Assembly: GCA_017546245.1 (NCBI GenBank)
Contig: JAFYXI010000042.1
Span: 1-64,000, forward strand
Length of the DNA stretch: 64,000 nucleotides
Direction of reading: 5' to 3'
Origin: Clostridia bacterium
GTDB taxonomy: Bacteria > Bacillota > Clostridia > UBA1381 > UBA9506
In this document: positions 48,554 through 57,702 of the stretch, piece after piece
Position numbering within the stretch: the first letter of the stretch is position 1
How the letters are laid out: every line of letters starts with the position of its first letter
Notes under the pieces: model-generated
Databases searched by the model: none
Told to the model about the DNA's origin: nothing
The model's input: the letters and a program-made list of their open reading frames with translations, nothing else
Translations under genes and position numbers: made by a program

Positions 48554-49678
48554 TTATGGCATAATGGCATCTATAATATTTGCCGCATTTTCGTCCATTG
48601 TCTCTGTATAGTGAACATACACATTTAATGTTGTACTGATATCAGAGTGTCCCAATCTTGACTGAACAGTCTTTGCAGGAAGCCCTTCTTGTATCATCAT
48701 AGTAGCATTACTATGTCGCAAGTCGTGGAATCGTGCATCACGGATGTTATTTTTTTTAATAAACTTTTTCCATTTTTTACTTATGGTATCTGGGTGGTAA
48801 GAAGTACCATCATCTTTACATACCACTAAGTTATTATCTTTAAAAAATATATCTGGGTTTGATTTCTTGGCAAGATAATTTTGATATTCTTCCTGCAGTA
48901 CATTAAGTACTTTGTTTGGTATCTTTATTTTGCGAATTCCGGCAGTAGTTTTGGGAGCTTTTACAAACGTCTTACCATTCCCCTTGTAAATACTTTTGCT
49001 TATGGAGATTACCCCTGACTTAAGGTCGATATCTGACCATTTTAATGCCATCAACTCACCTCGTCTTAGACCAGCAGCAAGCTCTAAAAGTAGAACGACA
49101 TATAAATCGGTATTTTTTGCAGTTGTCAAGATGTTTTGTATTTCAGTTGTTGTATATGCATTAGCTTGATACTTTTTAAACTTTGGTTTTTCTACACCTA
49201 CGCAGGGATTGTCTGTAATTAGGTGTAATACTTTGGCTTTTTCGAGTGCAGGCTTAAGAATGTTAAACGCATTACATACTGTTTTGGCTGATAACTTAAG
49301 ACTTAAGCTATTGACCCATTGCTGAATGGTATTGGTATTCAGTGCTTTCAGTGGAATCGAGCCGATATATGGGTTAATCCGATTTTGTATGGTTTCCTTA
49401 TAGCTATTTTTTGTCGATTGCTCGATATTAGGCAAATATAGTGATTGCCATTGTGCCAACCAATCGCTAAGTTTAATTGCTGATGCAGTAACGACTCCAC
49501 CGTTTTCAACTTCTTTAATGAACTTACGGAGTCTTGCCTCCATTTGTTTCTTTGTTCCACGAAAAGTTTCATAGTGTCGGTCGCGTTTACCTGTTAGGGG
49601 GTCTCTGTCTGCTTCGACCGTTAGTTGATATGAGATACCATTTTTTGTTTTTCTTGTGCGATAATGCCCAGTTGCCAT
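48554..49678 (-). CDS. int: Site-specific tyrosine recombinase (integrase)
   Basis: About 374 residues. The N-terminus is an AP2-like arm-binding domain (RTRKTKNGISYQLTVEADRD); a SAM-like core-binding domain spans about 65-160; the catalytic domain has R206 (AAGLRRGEL), HDLRH (about 319-323), LGHS (about 344) and nucleophile Y355 (TLNVYVHY). All catalytic residues are present, so it is probably active. ATG 49678 has AAAGGAGG upstream. It faces the tRNA attachment site, as usual for Tn916-like integrases. Confidence 0.95.
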   Translation of the reverse strand: MATGHYRTRKTKNGISYQLTVEADRDPLTGKRDRHYETFRGTKKQMEARLRKFIKEVENGGVVTASAIKLSDWLAQWQSLYLPNIEQSTKNSYKETIQNRINPYIGSIPLKALNTNTIQQWVNSLSLKLSAKTVCNAFNILKPALEKAKVLHLITDNPCVGVEKPKFKKYQANAYTTTEIQNILTTAKNTDLYVVLLLELAAGLRRGELMALKWSDIDLKSGVISISKSIYKGNGKTFVKAPKTTAGIRKIKIPNKVLNVLQEEYQNYLAKKSNPDIFFKDNNLVVCKDDGTSYHPDTISKKWKKFIKKNNIRDARFHDLRHSNATMMIQEGLPAKTVQSRLGHSDISTTLNVYVHYTETMDENAANIIDAIMP

Positions 49679-49742
49679 CACACATACCTCCTTTATTTAT
49701 TTCGATTTATAATATATATTTATACCAATGACAAACTCGATT

Positions 49743-49928
49743 TTAAAGAGTATTGTCAAGGTTAATATATTGATTTTTCTGCAGAAAAGCTGTAAGCTTT
49801 GATTCTTCTATACGATACTGCCGACCTATTTGTATATAAGGTATGCCAGAGTATTTTATAAAGTCAAGAGCCTTGTCGTATGAGATTTTGAGAATGTCAG
49901 CAATTTCCTGCGGAGTTAATAGCGTCAT
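49743..49928 (-). CDS. Excisionase-like small helix-turn-helix protein
   Basis: About 61 residues with a winged-helix / MerR-like motif (LLTPQEIADILKISYDKALD, YIQIGRQYRIEESKL) as in Xis-type directionality factors. It overlaps the end of the DUF927 gene by 32 bases and lies 65 bases upstream of int. GGTGGTG precedes ATG 49928. Confidence 0.8.
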   Translation of the reverse strand: MTLLTPQEIADILKISYDKALDFIKYSGIPYIQIGRQYRIEESKLTAFLQKNQYINLDNTL

Positions 49929-51714
49929 TATTTTCACCACCTTTTTTGTCAGCCAATAATACTTTTGCCTGCGATTTAAGTTTGACTAATTTAGAACGAG
50001 GAGGGTCTGATTCTGCTTCGTCTCTATATGTTATTAATACAAAAACCTCTTCTTCATCACCATTAGGTTCTATCTTACGACTCCTTGTAGGACGGTCTTT
50101 GTCTCTGCTAATTACACCTGCATCTGACCATGCCTTAGCGCAAGTCGCAACGTTAGGAAAATTATATTTTTTTAAAATTTCTTCCACAAAAGTCTTACGA
50201 ATAATATACTCAAATGCAATTTTTTTACCGTTGTGAGTTTTATTTCTTGGCTCATTTATCTTACCGTAGATTTTGCCGTTAGGAACATGCTCACCGTGAT
50301 AAAAACTATTGATGTTCGTACGGCATTCACCAAGAATTTTCTCATAACTCTCAAGAGCAACATTGCGAGATTTACCATTTTCGTTCTCGTGCTCGATAAG
50401 GAAATTTATAATGCGGTCTGTATCAAAACTTATGCCGAGAGCATCCTTTGCTATTTCTGCCGTGGTTACAAACAAAGTAGCAAATTTTTCAACAAATCTT
50501 TCTTGATTATGACTTTTGGGTATATCTTCCTTGAGTTTCTCTAGCCATTTTTTGTATATGGGCATAACATAACCTATTCCCCCCTTGCTGATAATGTGTT
50601 CAGCCAACAGTGGCACGGCATGACCACAATGCTTTCTGCAAGTCTCCTTGATTCGATTCGAGTGTTCTGCACTATCAGTGATTGGTTTTCGTATTTCCAT
50701 CACACGAATAGCTAAGCCTTCAAGTTTAGCAGAGCATCTTTCAAGCAATGAGCTTTCACCATTGCTGATAAACACAGTAGAAAATCTTTCAGATACTCTT
50801 GATTTCAGGTCAGTTGTCAATCTTTTTTTGTCTGAACCTTCACTCAAGTTAAATATAAGCTGTGTCATGTTTTTGCTGAGATTTTTGCCCAACTCGTTAA
50901 GAATGGTAACTGCACCTTGATTACCAGCCTGTGAAGTTATTGTAGCATTATCAGTTGCTCCCCATGATTGCAACAGGCTTTGATGTCTTACCTGTTGACC
51001 TTGGTTATCGGTTTTAACTATTACACCCTCAAATGGTCTTCCCATTGTAGATGTCGCAGCTTCGCAAGCAGTTGTTTTTCCTTTGCTTGAATCTAAGCAT
51101 AAATGAATAATAGGATTTTCACCATTTGTAAATGGGGATATCAATCCATTTACAACAGCGGAAAGAGATGCTACAACTGTAAGATCTAGTACATCATGCC
51201 CTAGAATATCTCTTTCAACCATTGTTTTCCATTCGTCAAACGAGCCAAGAGGCTCTACATCAAATTCACCTATATATGCACCTCTTTGGTTGCCGATGAG
51301 TTTGTGTGCACGATAACACAAATCTCTCTTACCATCTGGTCTGGGAAGTGTAATCCAACCAAGATTTTTATATACTTTTTTTACTAAAAATCCATTCGCT
51401 TCATACTCGTCCATCTGAAGCAAAATCGTATCAGCAAAAATATCGAAGGATTTTTTGGTAATTTGGAATCCTTTATTAGCCAATAATTCAGCTGTAGACG
51501 GATTTGTTAGTTGTCCTTGGAAAATTTTTTCGATTTTCGTTTTGCCCTGAAAATCGGTTGATAGTGTCAAAAAAACATTACCATCTTCAATATTCTCACT
51601 GATTTCATCTAAATATATCGCTTTGCCATAGGGTTTGAAGTATTGTGACTTTTTAATGGTTTTAATTACCCCGTAACTCCCTGCCTGAATGGTTGCATCT
51701 GTTGATATAGCCAT
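49897..51714 (-). CDS. DUF927-domain ATPase / putative replication helicase
   Basis: 605 residues. DUF927 domain at about 20-310 with a P-loop-like DSSKGKTT (208-215) and a probable Walker B / sensor region (VTILNELGKN). The C-terminus (about 480-560) looks winged-helix-like. DUF927 proteins occur in phages, plasmids and ICEs and are thought to be helicase-like in element replication. First gene of the int module, preceded by AAAGGAGGC. Confidence 0.8.
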   Translation of the reverse strand: MAISTDATIQAGSYGVIKTIKKSQYFKPYGKAIYLDEISENIEDGNVFLTLSTDFQGKTKIEKIFQGQLTNPSTAELLANKGFQITKKSFDIFADTILLQMDEYEANGFLVKKVYKNLGWITLPRPDGKRDLCYRAHKLIGNQRGAYIGEFDVEPLGSFDEWKTMVERDILGHDVLDLTVVASLSAVVNGLISPFTNGENPIIHLCLDSSKGKTTACEAATSTMGRPFEGVIVKTDNQGQQVRHQSLLQSWGATDNATITSQAGNQGAVTILNELGKNLSKNMTQLIFNLSEGSDKKRLTTDLKSRVSERFSTVFISNGESSLLERCSAKLEGLAIRVMEIRKPITDSAEHSNRIKETCRKHCGHAVPLLAEHIISKGGIGYVMPIYKKWLEKLKEDIPKSHNQERFVEKFATLFVTTAEIAKDALGISFDTDRIINFLIEHENENGKSRNVALESYEKILGECRTNINSFYHGEHVPNGKIYGKINEPRNKTHNGKKIAFEYIIRKTFVEEILKKYNFPNVATCAKAWSDAGVISRDKDRPTRSRKIEPNGDEEEVFVLITYRDEAESDPPRSKLVKLKSQAKVLLADKKGGENNDAINSAGNC

Positions 51715-52171
51715 ACATAATTAGCCTCCTTTTTTATCATTTACCCCAGTACATCAAAATGCCCTCCCTTCATTCGCACTTTGAGTTGATTCTTTGTGGT
51801 AAGAAATATTGTAACATATCGTTTTTTAAAACGCACATCGCAAAAATCGAGATTTTATTTTTTGCCTTTTTTACTTTTTTTTACAGTTTTGGAGCTTTTG
51901 GCAAGGCTATGGAAGTCAGGTCAGATGCGATTTTGGCACAATTTTGTCGCTCTAATTTTTTAATACTCTTTAAAGCTCGTTTATGCTTGCGTTTTCGCAA
52001 CATTTCGTAATTTTTTTAATTTTTCTCAAAAAAGTTTTTGTGAACAATAAGGGACAATTTATTTTGTTTTGTATTTAGTTTTTACTAACAAAAATATAAG
52101 GGAACAATCGGTCACGGAGTGTCCTGATTGTTCCCTTTTTATAATATTTGTCTGCGCAAGGACGTGATAGT
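51715..52171. other. Gene-poor divergent control region of the element
   Basis: AT-rich spacer between the minus-strand integration module and the plus-strand genes. A bidirectional terminator lies at 52098-52140 (AAGGGAACAATC / GATTGTTCCCTT then TTT). A possible 40-residue basic peptide on the minus strand (51881-52003, MLRKRKHKRALKS) has no ribosome site and I do not call it. No iterons or clear origin found, though this is where one would be expected. Confidence 0.45.
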
Positions 52172-52477
52172 ATGCGAAAATATACACTTGCCTCAACAAA
52201 GGCAAGAAATGATGTTGACCTACGGCAATTTAGCAAATTTATAGAAGAAACTGTACACGAATTTATGCCCGAAGCTATGGTAGAGGTAGAACAAAATTAT
52301 TATACGGTTTCTCCGATTCCGCAAAAGGGAATTGCGGTTCGCATAGGTCGGAAATTATGTAGTAATAAGGCAATGGGTAAGCATTGTGTTAAGATACCTA
52401 AGCTATTTTATGGAATAAATATAGATGTAAAGGAGACAAAAAATGAAAAACAAAAGCGCAATGGTGGACATTTCTGA
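52172..52477 (+). CDS. Unknown small element protein, 101 residues
   Basis: No family recognised. MRKYTLASTKARNDVDLRQF, then an acidic helix and PIPQKGIAVRIGRKLC. Starts at ATG 52172 after AAGGACGTGAT; a further in-frame start at 52148 is less likely. It overlaps the following HTH gene by 35 bases, so they are co-transcribed, perhaps as early genes of the element. Confidence 0.55.
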   Translation: MRKYTLASTKARNDVDLRQFSKFIEETVHEFMPEAMVEVEQNYYTVSPIPQKGIAVRIGRKLCSNKAMGKHCVKIPKLFYGINIDVKETKNEKQKRNGGHF

Positions 52478-52640
52478 GATTATATCAAACTATCTTCCCG
52501 TAAGTAAAAGAAAGGCTCGGCGATTTGTAAGCCTGTATTTAGAACCTAAACGTATAGGTAATCGAATGTATGTGGAAAGAGAAAAGCTTGAATCGTTGCT
52601 TAATGACCCTGACAGAATTGATTTTCCGCTTAATTTTTAA
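52443..52640 (+). CDS. Small HTH (excisionase/AlpA-like) protein
   Basis: 65 residues. VDISEIISNYLPVSKRKARR then YLEPKRIGNRMYVEREKLESL looks like the helix-turn-helix plus wing of Xis/AlpA-type regulators. The element thus has two Xis-like proteins, this one on the plus strand. AAAGGAGAC precedes the ATG. Confidence 0.6.
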   Translation: MKNKSAMVDISEIISNYLPVSKRKARRFVSLYLEPKRIGNRMYVEREKLESLLNDPDRIDFPLNF

Positions 52641-52683
52641 TGCGAAAATATAAAGAAATTAACTATATATCATTATTATGTAA

Positions 52684-52715
52684 TAGTGCATAGAGCTTAA
52701 ATGCCCTATGCACTA
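52684..52715. other. 10-bp perfect hairpin in an intergenic spacer
   Basis: TAGTGCATAG (52684-52693) and CTATGCACTA (52706-52715) pair across 12 nt. No clear T-run follows, so it may be an operator or a structured leader for the next gene. Confidence 0.4.
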
Positions 52716-52741
52716 AATTTATTTATGGGAGAGTGTATGAT

Positions 52742-53107
52742 TTGCTTTATAAGATTGGTACGCTGAATGAATTAAACACAATAGATTTATCTATATCTGA
52801 ATGCGTAATTGAGAAATTGGCGGAATGTATCAGTATTCTTGATGATGCATATGGTGGTGACAGAGATTATTTAAAACAAGGCGGTTATGTTGTTGTAGCC
52901 GAAAACTATGACGATGTTTTATTAATCAAGGACTTGGTAGACTATGAGAATTATCGGTGCGAGTGGCTAGATAAGGTTAGTGATTACATAATAGCTATGT
53001 ACTTATTAGGTGATGATTTTACTATAGTGGTGGCGATGCCTGCCAGAGTTGCGCCAAATACTATTTTACAAAAAACGAAAGGGGAATTTTATAATGAAAA
53101 CAATTAA
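52742..53107 (+). CDS. Unknown element protein, about 121 residues
   Basis: No recognised family. The protein is acidic (DDAYGGDRDY, ENYDDVLLIKDLVDYENY). TTG 52742 has GGGAGAG at normal distance; GTG 52733 sits in that ribosome site but cannot be excluded. It overlaps the DUF1643 gene by 14 bases, so the two are coupled. Confidence 0.5.
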   Translation: MLYKIGTLNELNTIDLSISECVIEKLAECISILDDAYGGDRDYLKQGGYVVVAENYDDVLLIKDLVDYENYRCEWLDKVSDYIIAMYLLGDDFTIVVAMPARVAPNTILQKTKGEFYNENN

Positions 53108-53663
53108 GACAACACTTGTTACAGAGGCAGTATTTTCGGAGGATGGTTTAAAGAGATATATGTTAAGGAAAATATGGGATGAGAAAAAACCTAAACTTGC
53201 TATAATTATGTTAGCTCCTAGCGGAGCATCCGGAATTGAGTTAGATAATTCTACACAGCTTGTACTTAATAATGCTTACAGATTAGGCTATGGCTCTGTA
53301 GACATTTTGAATCTGTTTGCTACACTTAATGATTTTATGTTAAAAAGTACAGAGGACGACGATGGCGACAATATGAAAGCTATTCTTAAATCGGCTAAGG
53401 ATGCAGATGCTATCGTCTATGCGGCAGGTGTGGGAAAAACAAAAAATAAGACATTTCAGCAAAGACAAAAAACAGTTATAGCCGAGTTGAAGCGATATGA
53501 AAACAAACTGCATTGTCTATGTAGCGAAAACGGCGAAGCAAGGTTTCAGCATCCGTTATCACCTGCGGTAAGAACTTGGTTTTTGTCACCCTTTAAGACA
53601 GATGAGCTAATTGGTAATTTAACTATAGCCACTACGGCAAATGTAGAAAACAGTCAGCAGTAA
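53094..53663 (+). CDS. DUF1643-family protein
   Basis: 189 residues. LAIIMLAPSGASGIELDNST, AYRLGYGSVDILNLFAT and HPLSPAVRT fit the DUF1643 pattern, which is frequent on mobile elements and next to restriction systems. Biochemical function is unknown. ATG 53094 has AAAGGGG upstream; an earlier in-frame start at 53049 lies in the previous gene. Confidence 0.75.
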   Translation: MKTIKTTLVTEAVFSEDGLKRYMLRKIWDEKKPKLAIIMLAPSGASGIELDNSTQLVLNNAYRLGYGSVDILNLFATLNDFMLKSTEDDDGDNMKAILKSAKDADAIVYAAGVGKTKNKTFQQRQKTVIAELKRYENKLHCLCSENGEARFQHPLSPAVRTWFLSPFKTDELIGNLTIATTANVENSQQ

Positions 53664-53666
53664 GAC

Positions 53667-53699
53667 AAAAAAAGACCCTGCCTCATATCGGGGCAGGGT
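53667..53699 (-). terminator. Terminator for the minus-strand lipoprotein gene
   Basis: ACCCTGCC (53675-53682) and GGCAGGGT (53692-53699); on the minus strand it is followed by CTTTTTTTG. Confidence 0.7.
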
Positions 53700-53708
53700 G
53701 AGGTTATG

Positions 53709-53745
53709 AGGAACACAGAAAACGGAGTTTGTGTGTTCCTTTTTC
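53709..53745 (+). terminator. Terminator for the plus-strand DUF1643 operon
   Basis: AGGAACACA (53709-53717) and TGTGTTCCT (53732-53740), then TTTTC. Confidence 0.75.
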
Positions 53746-53746
53746 T

Positions 53747-53832
53747 ATCTATCTATAGCTATTAATCTAAAGCAAGCAAAATCAATTCCATCTATCTATA
53801 GCTATTAATCTAAAGCAAGCAAAATCAATTCC
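53747..53832. repeat. Exact 43-bp tandem duplication at the lipoprotein 3' end
   Basis: 53747-53789 and 53790-53832 are identical. The duplication overlaps the stop region of the minus-strand gene, so the ancestral end IAIDR-stop became IAIDRWN-stop. Confidence 0.95.
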
Positions 53833-54645
53833 ATTTAAAGTTTGTACACCTGTATATATCATATAAGTTGTCTGTAGATAGTCTCCTTGGCTTATTGTAG
53901 GAGAATAAATATCGTCTCTCATATCAAATAACAACATTTCACATTGATAGTTTTTATATGTGGTATAACCGTCGTTTGACACACCCTTTGTAGTTACTTC
54001 AAAACCTGAGTCATAGAAATGTTGCCCAACATACTTTGACGGATAATCTTGCAAGTCGCGTGTATGGATAGGGTTAGGATTCTGAGAAGTCGATCCACCA
54101 CCTAATTTCTGACAACTTTCTCTAAACTCTTCCTCTGTCATTCCCAAACTTGCCAATATGCCGCTTGCTTTTGACATATCATAAGTAGGGGCAGGGATAT
54201 AAGATTCTTCCTCTTCGATTGAATTTTGACTATCATCTCTCGAAAACTCAAAAACACCTTCGTAAACACCCCACATATCTCCGCTTGGAGTTATGTTTTT
54301 AATTTCGAAGATAATGTTGTCTTTCTTGAAAGTGAGAATGACTGTTCCGCTTGTTCTCCAAGAATCTTCAAAAGCCATAGTAACTGAATTGTCAACGATT
54401 GAAGCTATTAAAACTGATAAGTTAATGCTGGCGATTCTGCTTCCGTCATGATTTGGCAGGAAAAATGATAAGTTGATAATGTCATTATTGTTGTAAGTGA
54501 TGTCCATACTGGCTTCATCAGATATCCATGCTCCTGCATATGTTGAGTAATCATTTGATGATTTTGAATCAGAGTTTTTATTTCCACACCCTGCCAACAG
54601 TAACATTGTTATAACCATAAATATAGCAAACATTCTTTTTTTCAT
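53782..54645 (-). CDS. Lipoprotein of unknown function
   Basis: 287 residues. Signal peptide with lipobox (MKKRMFAIFMVITMLLLAGC), so it should be lipidated and exposed. A beta-rich N-terminal region (about 35-135) could be a lipocalin-like barrel; a serine/asparagine-rich linker follows and then a second domain (about 200-287). Last gene of the minus-strand accessory cassette. The C-terminus is altered by the 43-bp duplication. GAAAGGATG precedes the ATG. Confidence 0.7.
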   Translation of the reverse strand: MKKRMFAIFMVITMLLLAGCGNKNSDSKSSNDYSTYAGAWISDEASMDITYNNNDIINLSFFLPNHDGSRIASINLSVLIASIVDNSVTMAFEDSWRTSGTVILTFKKDNIIFEIKNITPSGDMWGVYEGVFEFSRDDSQNSIEEEESYIPAPTYDMSKASGILASLGMTEEEFRESCQKLGGGSTSQNPNPIHTRDLQDYPSKYVGQHFYDSGFEVTTKGVSNDGYTTYKNYQCEMLLFDMRDDIYSPTISQGDYLQTTYMIYTGVQTLNGIDFACFRLIAIDRWN

Positions 54646-54670
54646 TATTCAACATCCTTTCAAATCACAA

Positions 54671-54698
54671 AGAGGGCAATATATGCCCTCTTTTTATC
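54671..54698. terminator. Hairpin between the accessory-cassette genes
   Basis: AAAGAGGGCA and TGCCCTCTTT pair around 54671-54695, with a T-run on the plus side; likely a terminator after the 4-TM gene. Confidence 0.5.
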
Positions 54699-54773
54699 CT
54701 AAATGTGAAACACATAAAACTGTGTTTCTGTATCAATCTTATTTATATTCTTTTTAGCGATTGACAATAGCAG

Positions 54774-55211
54774 TTATTTTTTAAAATTTTTCAAACTTTC
54801 CAAAAGTTCTTTTGCTGTTGAACGATAAGTTAAAACCGCATATACTTCTAAAATTATGCAACATATTAGTGAAGAATATGCACCGACAGAAAGACTTGAA
54901 TCAGCTACACTTGCTATAAATAATTTAGCATATATAACTGTTATAAGCCACGAAATAATGCATAATGCAGGAATTAATAATGATAATTTTGGCTTTGCAG
55001 TTTCATATTTAGGTGAAAAAGAAATTGACAACAGTAATATAGGTAATAAAAATAATAAATAGCCAATATATGTTTGCGCAGCCATTGTAAATCCTGTAAA
55101 TGAATTTGAAACACCATAACCGTAATCGTTATCAACAAATGGTAAGGCAAGTAAAATTATTAGTAATATCACACACATTATGGGTTGAAAGTAGGTTTTT
55201 AATTTTTGCAT
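54774..55211 (-). CDS. Small four-TM membrane protein, unknown
   Basis: 145 residues with hydrophobic segments at about 10-27, 46-64, 77-96 and 110-128 (LICCIILEVYAVLTY). No family recognised. Ribosome site AAAAGGAGG. Lies between the PH/SHOCT gene and the lipoprotein gene in the same orientation. Confidence 0.6.
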   Translation of the reverse strand: MQKLKTYFQPIMCVILLIILLALPFVDNDYGYGVSNSFTGFTMAAQTYIGYLLFLLPILLLSISFSPKYETAKPKLSLLIPALCIISWLITVIYAKLFIASVADSSLSVGAYSSLICCIILEVYAVLTYRSTAKELLESLKNFKK

Positions 55212-55335
55212 AGAAATTTTCCTCCTTTTGTTTTATCAATTTTTTATATACTGAGTATCGAATTAACAATGCTACCAACCAAACTGCCTGATTATGTTTT
55301 AGCAGGTTGCGAATAATTGTTATTTTGATTATGTA

Positions 55336-56585
55336 TTATAGACCTAAAAGCTCTTTTTTCTTAGCATCAAATTCTTCTTGTGTAATTATGCCAGAGTCCT
55401 TTAATTTTGCAAGCTTTTCAAGTTGCTCCATAGGGTCATTCTGTTGTTGAACTACTACCTGTGGTTGTGCAGTTGCTTTTTTTGCTTCTTTGCGGTAGTG
55501 ATGATAAACTGCAACAACACGCTCTGCTTCTACCTTGAATAGTGTATTTATCCTTAATCCTGCTCCTGCCGTTGAAATTACTAAATCACAAGTCTTGGTA
55601 GCTGCTGTTATGGCGGTTTCTAGTAATGCAACTGTTAAGTCATTGCTTGTTGCGTTTTGTTCAGTACTTGCAGAAATAATATCCTCATAATAGAATTGTT
55701 TTATATTAGCGGTTGCGCCGAACATTTCTCTGTCCATTCTGATAATCTGTTTATTAGTACAAACTATATAGTCCTTTGCGGAAAGTGAATCTAAACCCCA
55801 AGCGAAGTAAACTAATATTTCATCATCATATACCATATACTTTTTCACTTCGGCGTAAACTTTTTCTCCTATTTTCTGTCTGATAAGTTTATCAACCTCT
55901 TCATCAGTAATAACAAAATCGTGATTTGCTATGCTGGTAAAGAAATTATTGAGAGTTATGAAATCTTCAGTTGTAGTTTTATCAGCACTAAATAACCCAA
56001 GCACATATTCGTCACATTTAAATTCAAAAGCGGTTCCTGTATTGTTAATGGAAAAACGACTTATTTCATCGCAAGAAACGGAACCTTTAGCTAAATATTT
56101 TGCATCTTCTTCAAGTGCTATAGAAAAATAAAGCGTTGAATCTGTTATAACTATTTCTTGCTTTCCTTCAGCCTTTAAGTATATAATTGCCGTTTCAGAT
56201 GTGTTATAGGTGTTCCATGTCTTTAAAAATTTTGCAATATGTTTTTCATTAATGTAAGGGAACATTTGAATTTTACTATGGTTTACACTGCTTGCAGGTA
56301 ATAAAATCTTATCATAAAATTCTTTGGTAAAAGCAAACAATTCTTCTTTAGTGGTATTTTTAAAAAAGCTTCCATCATTCTCATAAGCTATAATTGAAGA
56401 AACAATTTCATTTGCTTTAGTCTGCGCCTTTGCTTCCATCTCTTGGCGATATTGCTCAGCTTCTGCTTTTTTTGTTCATAATTTGCCTTTGCCGTTTCGG
56501 CGGCATTTTTTGCTTTTTCCGCTGCTTCCTTAGCTTTTTCTGCTGCCGCAGCAGCACCGTCTTTAATTTTGTCAAAAAGTCCCAT
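55336..56585 (-). pseudogene. PH-domain (YokE-like) and SHOCT protein, split by a poly-A frameshift
   Basis: The first frame starts at ATG 56585 (MGLFDKIKDGAAAAAEKAKE, an alanine/lysine coiled coil) and the second, ending at 55336, carries two bacterial PH-like regions (about 80-180 and 210-310 of the 3' part) and a C-terminal SHOCT motif (DSGIITQEEFDAKKKELL). They meet at an A7 run (56467-56473 on the plus coordinates); one extra A joins YEQKK to AEAEQYRQEMEAKAQ, giving a continuous protein of about 416 residues. It could be a true break, an assembly error or slippage. PH/SHOCT proteins are often membrane- or stress-associated. Confidence 0.7.
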
Positions 56586-56604
56586 TATGCATTCTCCTTT
56601 ATAA

Positions 56605-56865
56605 TTATTCTTCCACACTATCCCGAATAATTCGTCTTACTGTTTTTTCGGAATAGTTGTATTTTGTTGCTAATGTTTTAATGTTTGTGCCGTCATACTC
56701 TCGAATTATAATCTGTTGTATTCGGGTTGGATTAAAGAAGCGAACAGGGAAACAAATCTGTTGTCCTTTAAATAGTTGGTATATTTCCATAGCGGTATCC
56801 ATACCTAACTGGTCAGCTACTTCTCTATACACGGAATTTAATAGTTCAGAATCATTTTCTGCCAT
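56605..56865 (-). CDS. Mor/C-like transcriptional regulator
   Basis: 86 residues. An N-terminal helical half (LLNSVYREVADQLGMDTAMEIY) and a C-terminal HTH (GTNIKTLATKYNYSEKTVRRII) match the Mor activator family of Mu-like phages. AGAGGTGATG precedes ATG 56865. It lies 19 bases upstream of the PH/SHOCT gene and probably regulates the cassette. Confidence 0.8.
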   Translation of the reverse strand: MAENDSELLNSVYREVADQLGMDTAMEIYQLFKGQQICFPVRFFNPTRIQQIIIREYDGTNIKTLATKYNYSEKTVRRIIRDSVEE

Positions 56866-56964
56866 TAGCATCACCTCTTTGTCATATTTTAGCAGATTGT
56901 GTCGCCCAAGTATAATCTCAAAGTTCTTGTGTTTGTCCACACAATCACCCCAAAAAAGAAAAAT

Positions 56965-56988
56965 CACCTATAGCACAGGCTATAGGTG
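56965..56988 (-). terminator. Terminator after the DUF3846-like gene
   Basis: CACCTATAGC (56965-56974) and GCTATAGGTG (56979-56988), followed on the minus strand by ATTTTTCTTTTTT. Confidence 0.8.
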
Positions 56989-57028
56989 TCATTATAATTA
57001 TATTTATTTATACTATGGGGATTTTCGG

Positions 57029-57415
57029 TTACATATCGAATAAACTGTCCAAATATATCTCTATTATTTCATCATCAGTGTATGTTTCTGTTTCCCAAAA
57101 TTTTGTTATGTATTTTTCCTTTTGCTTTTTCGTTAATGAGGTTAGTTTGCCCTGATTATTTATGCCAGCAATATAGAAATTACCAGCGATTATAATATTT
57201 TTTATCTTTCTGTTGGCGCTCTTTTGATTTAATACAGCATATTTATTGCGGATGATACAGACAGAGGTTGATATTTTTATTATGTCTATTTCGCAAATAT
57301 CGTCTATATTTTCAGTTAGGTTAAATGCCATTAAGTCTTCATCATTTATTATACTTATTTCATATGGATGTTCTTTTGGCTCAACAAGCAAGCCATCAAG
57401 TAGCAGGTTTGTCAT
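57029..57415 (-). CDS. DUF3846-like protein
   Basis: 128 residues, acidic. The block IIIAGNFYIAGINNQGKLTSLTKKQ followed by KYITKFWETE has the DUF3846 pattern, a family common on clostridial conjugative and integrative elements with no known role. AAGGAGGCACGAA precedes the ATG. A decayed second copy of its 3' end and upstream flank is at 61373-61600. Confidence 0.65.
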   Translation of the reverse strand: MTNLLLDGLLVEPKEHPYEISIINDEDLMAFNLTENIDDICEIDIIKISTSVCIIRNKYAVLNQKSANRKIKNIIIAGNFYIAGINNQGKLTSLTKKQKEKYITKFWETETYTDDEIIEIYLDSLFDM

Positions 57416-57470
57416 TTCGTGCCTCCTTTTTTATGATTAGTAATGATTTGTTGAGGCATTTTGCACCCGA

Positions 57471-57569
57471 ATGACCGACATTCTTGCTTACCGACAATAT
57501 ATTGACTCTGGCAAAAAAATGTGCTACACTTTAGACGAACGCGGTAAGATTATGGTTATAGTGACATAA
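57471..57569 (+). CDS. 32-residue small ORF, duplicated in the element
   Basis: MTDILAYRQYIDSGKKMCYT and a short tail. A related peptide (MTDILAYRQYIDYDRKECYS) is encoded at 61505. The protein-level similarity across divergent DNA suggests a real coding sequence, but no good ribosome site is visible. Confidence 0.4.
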   Translation: MTDILAYRQYIDSGKKMCYTLDERGKIMVIVT

Positions 57570-57617
57570 AAACGGTTGATGCTTGGTGGTTCAGCACCGG
57601 AATTCAACTGTTTTTTT
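57568..57617 (+). terminator. Terminator upstream of the restriction gene
   Basis: AAAAACGGTTG pairs with CAACTGTTTTT, with an inner GGTG/CACC stem and a T7 run. Confidence 0.7.
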
Positions 57618-57702
57618 CTTTGGCGAGAGTGGAGAATCCGCTCAATGTATCAGTAAGAAAAGTTTTGCAAAGACAGGATTTGTAAAAAGTTAAGCAAATC
57701 TC

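Noticed and set aside
51881..52003. Minus-strand basic 40-residue ORF
   Set aside because: No ribosome site and very A-rich; not enough to call a gene.
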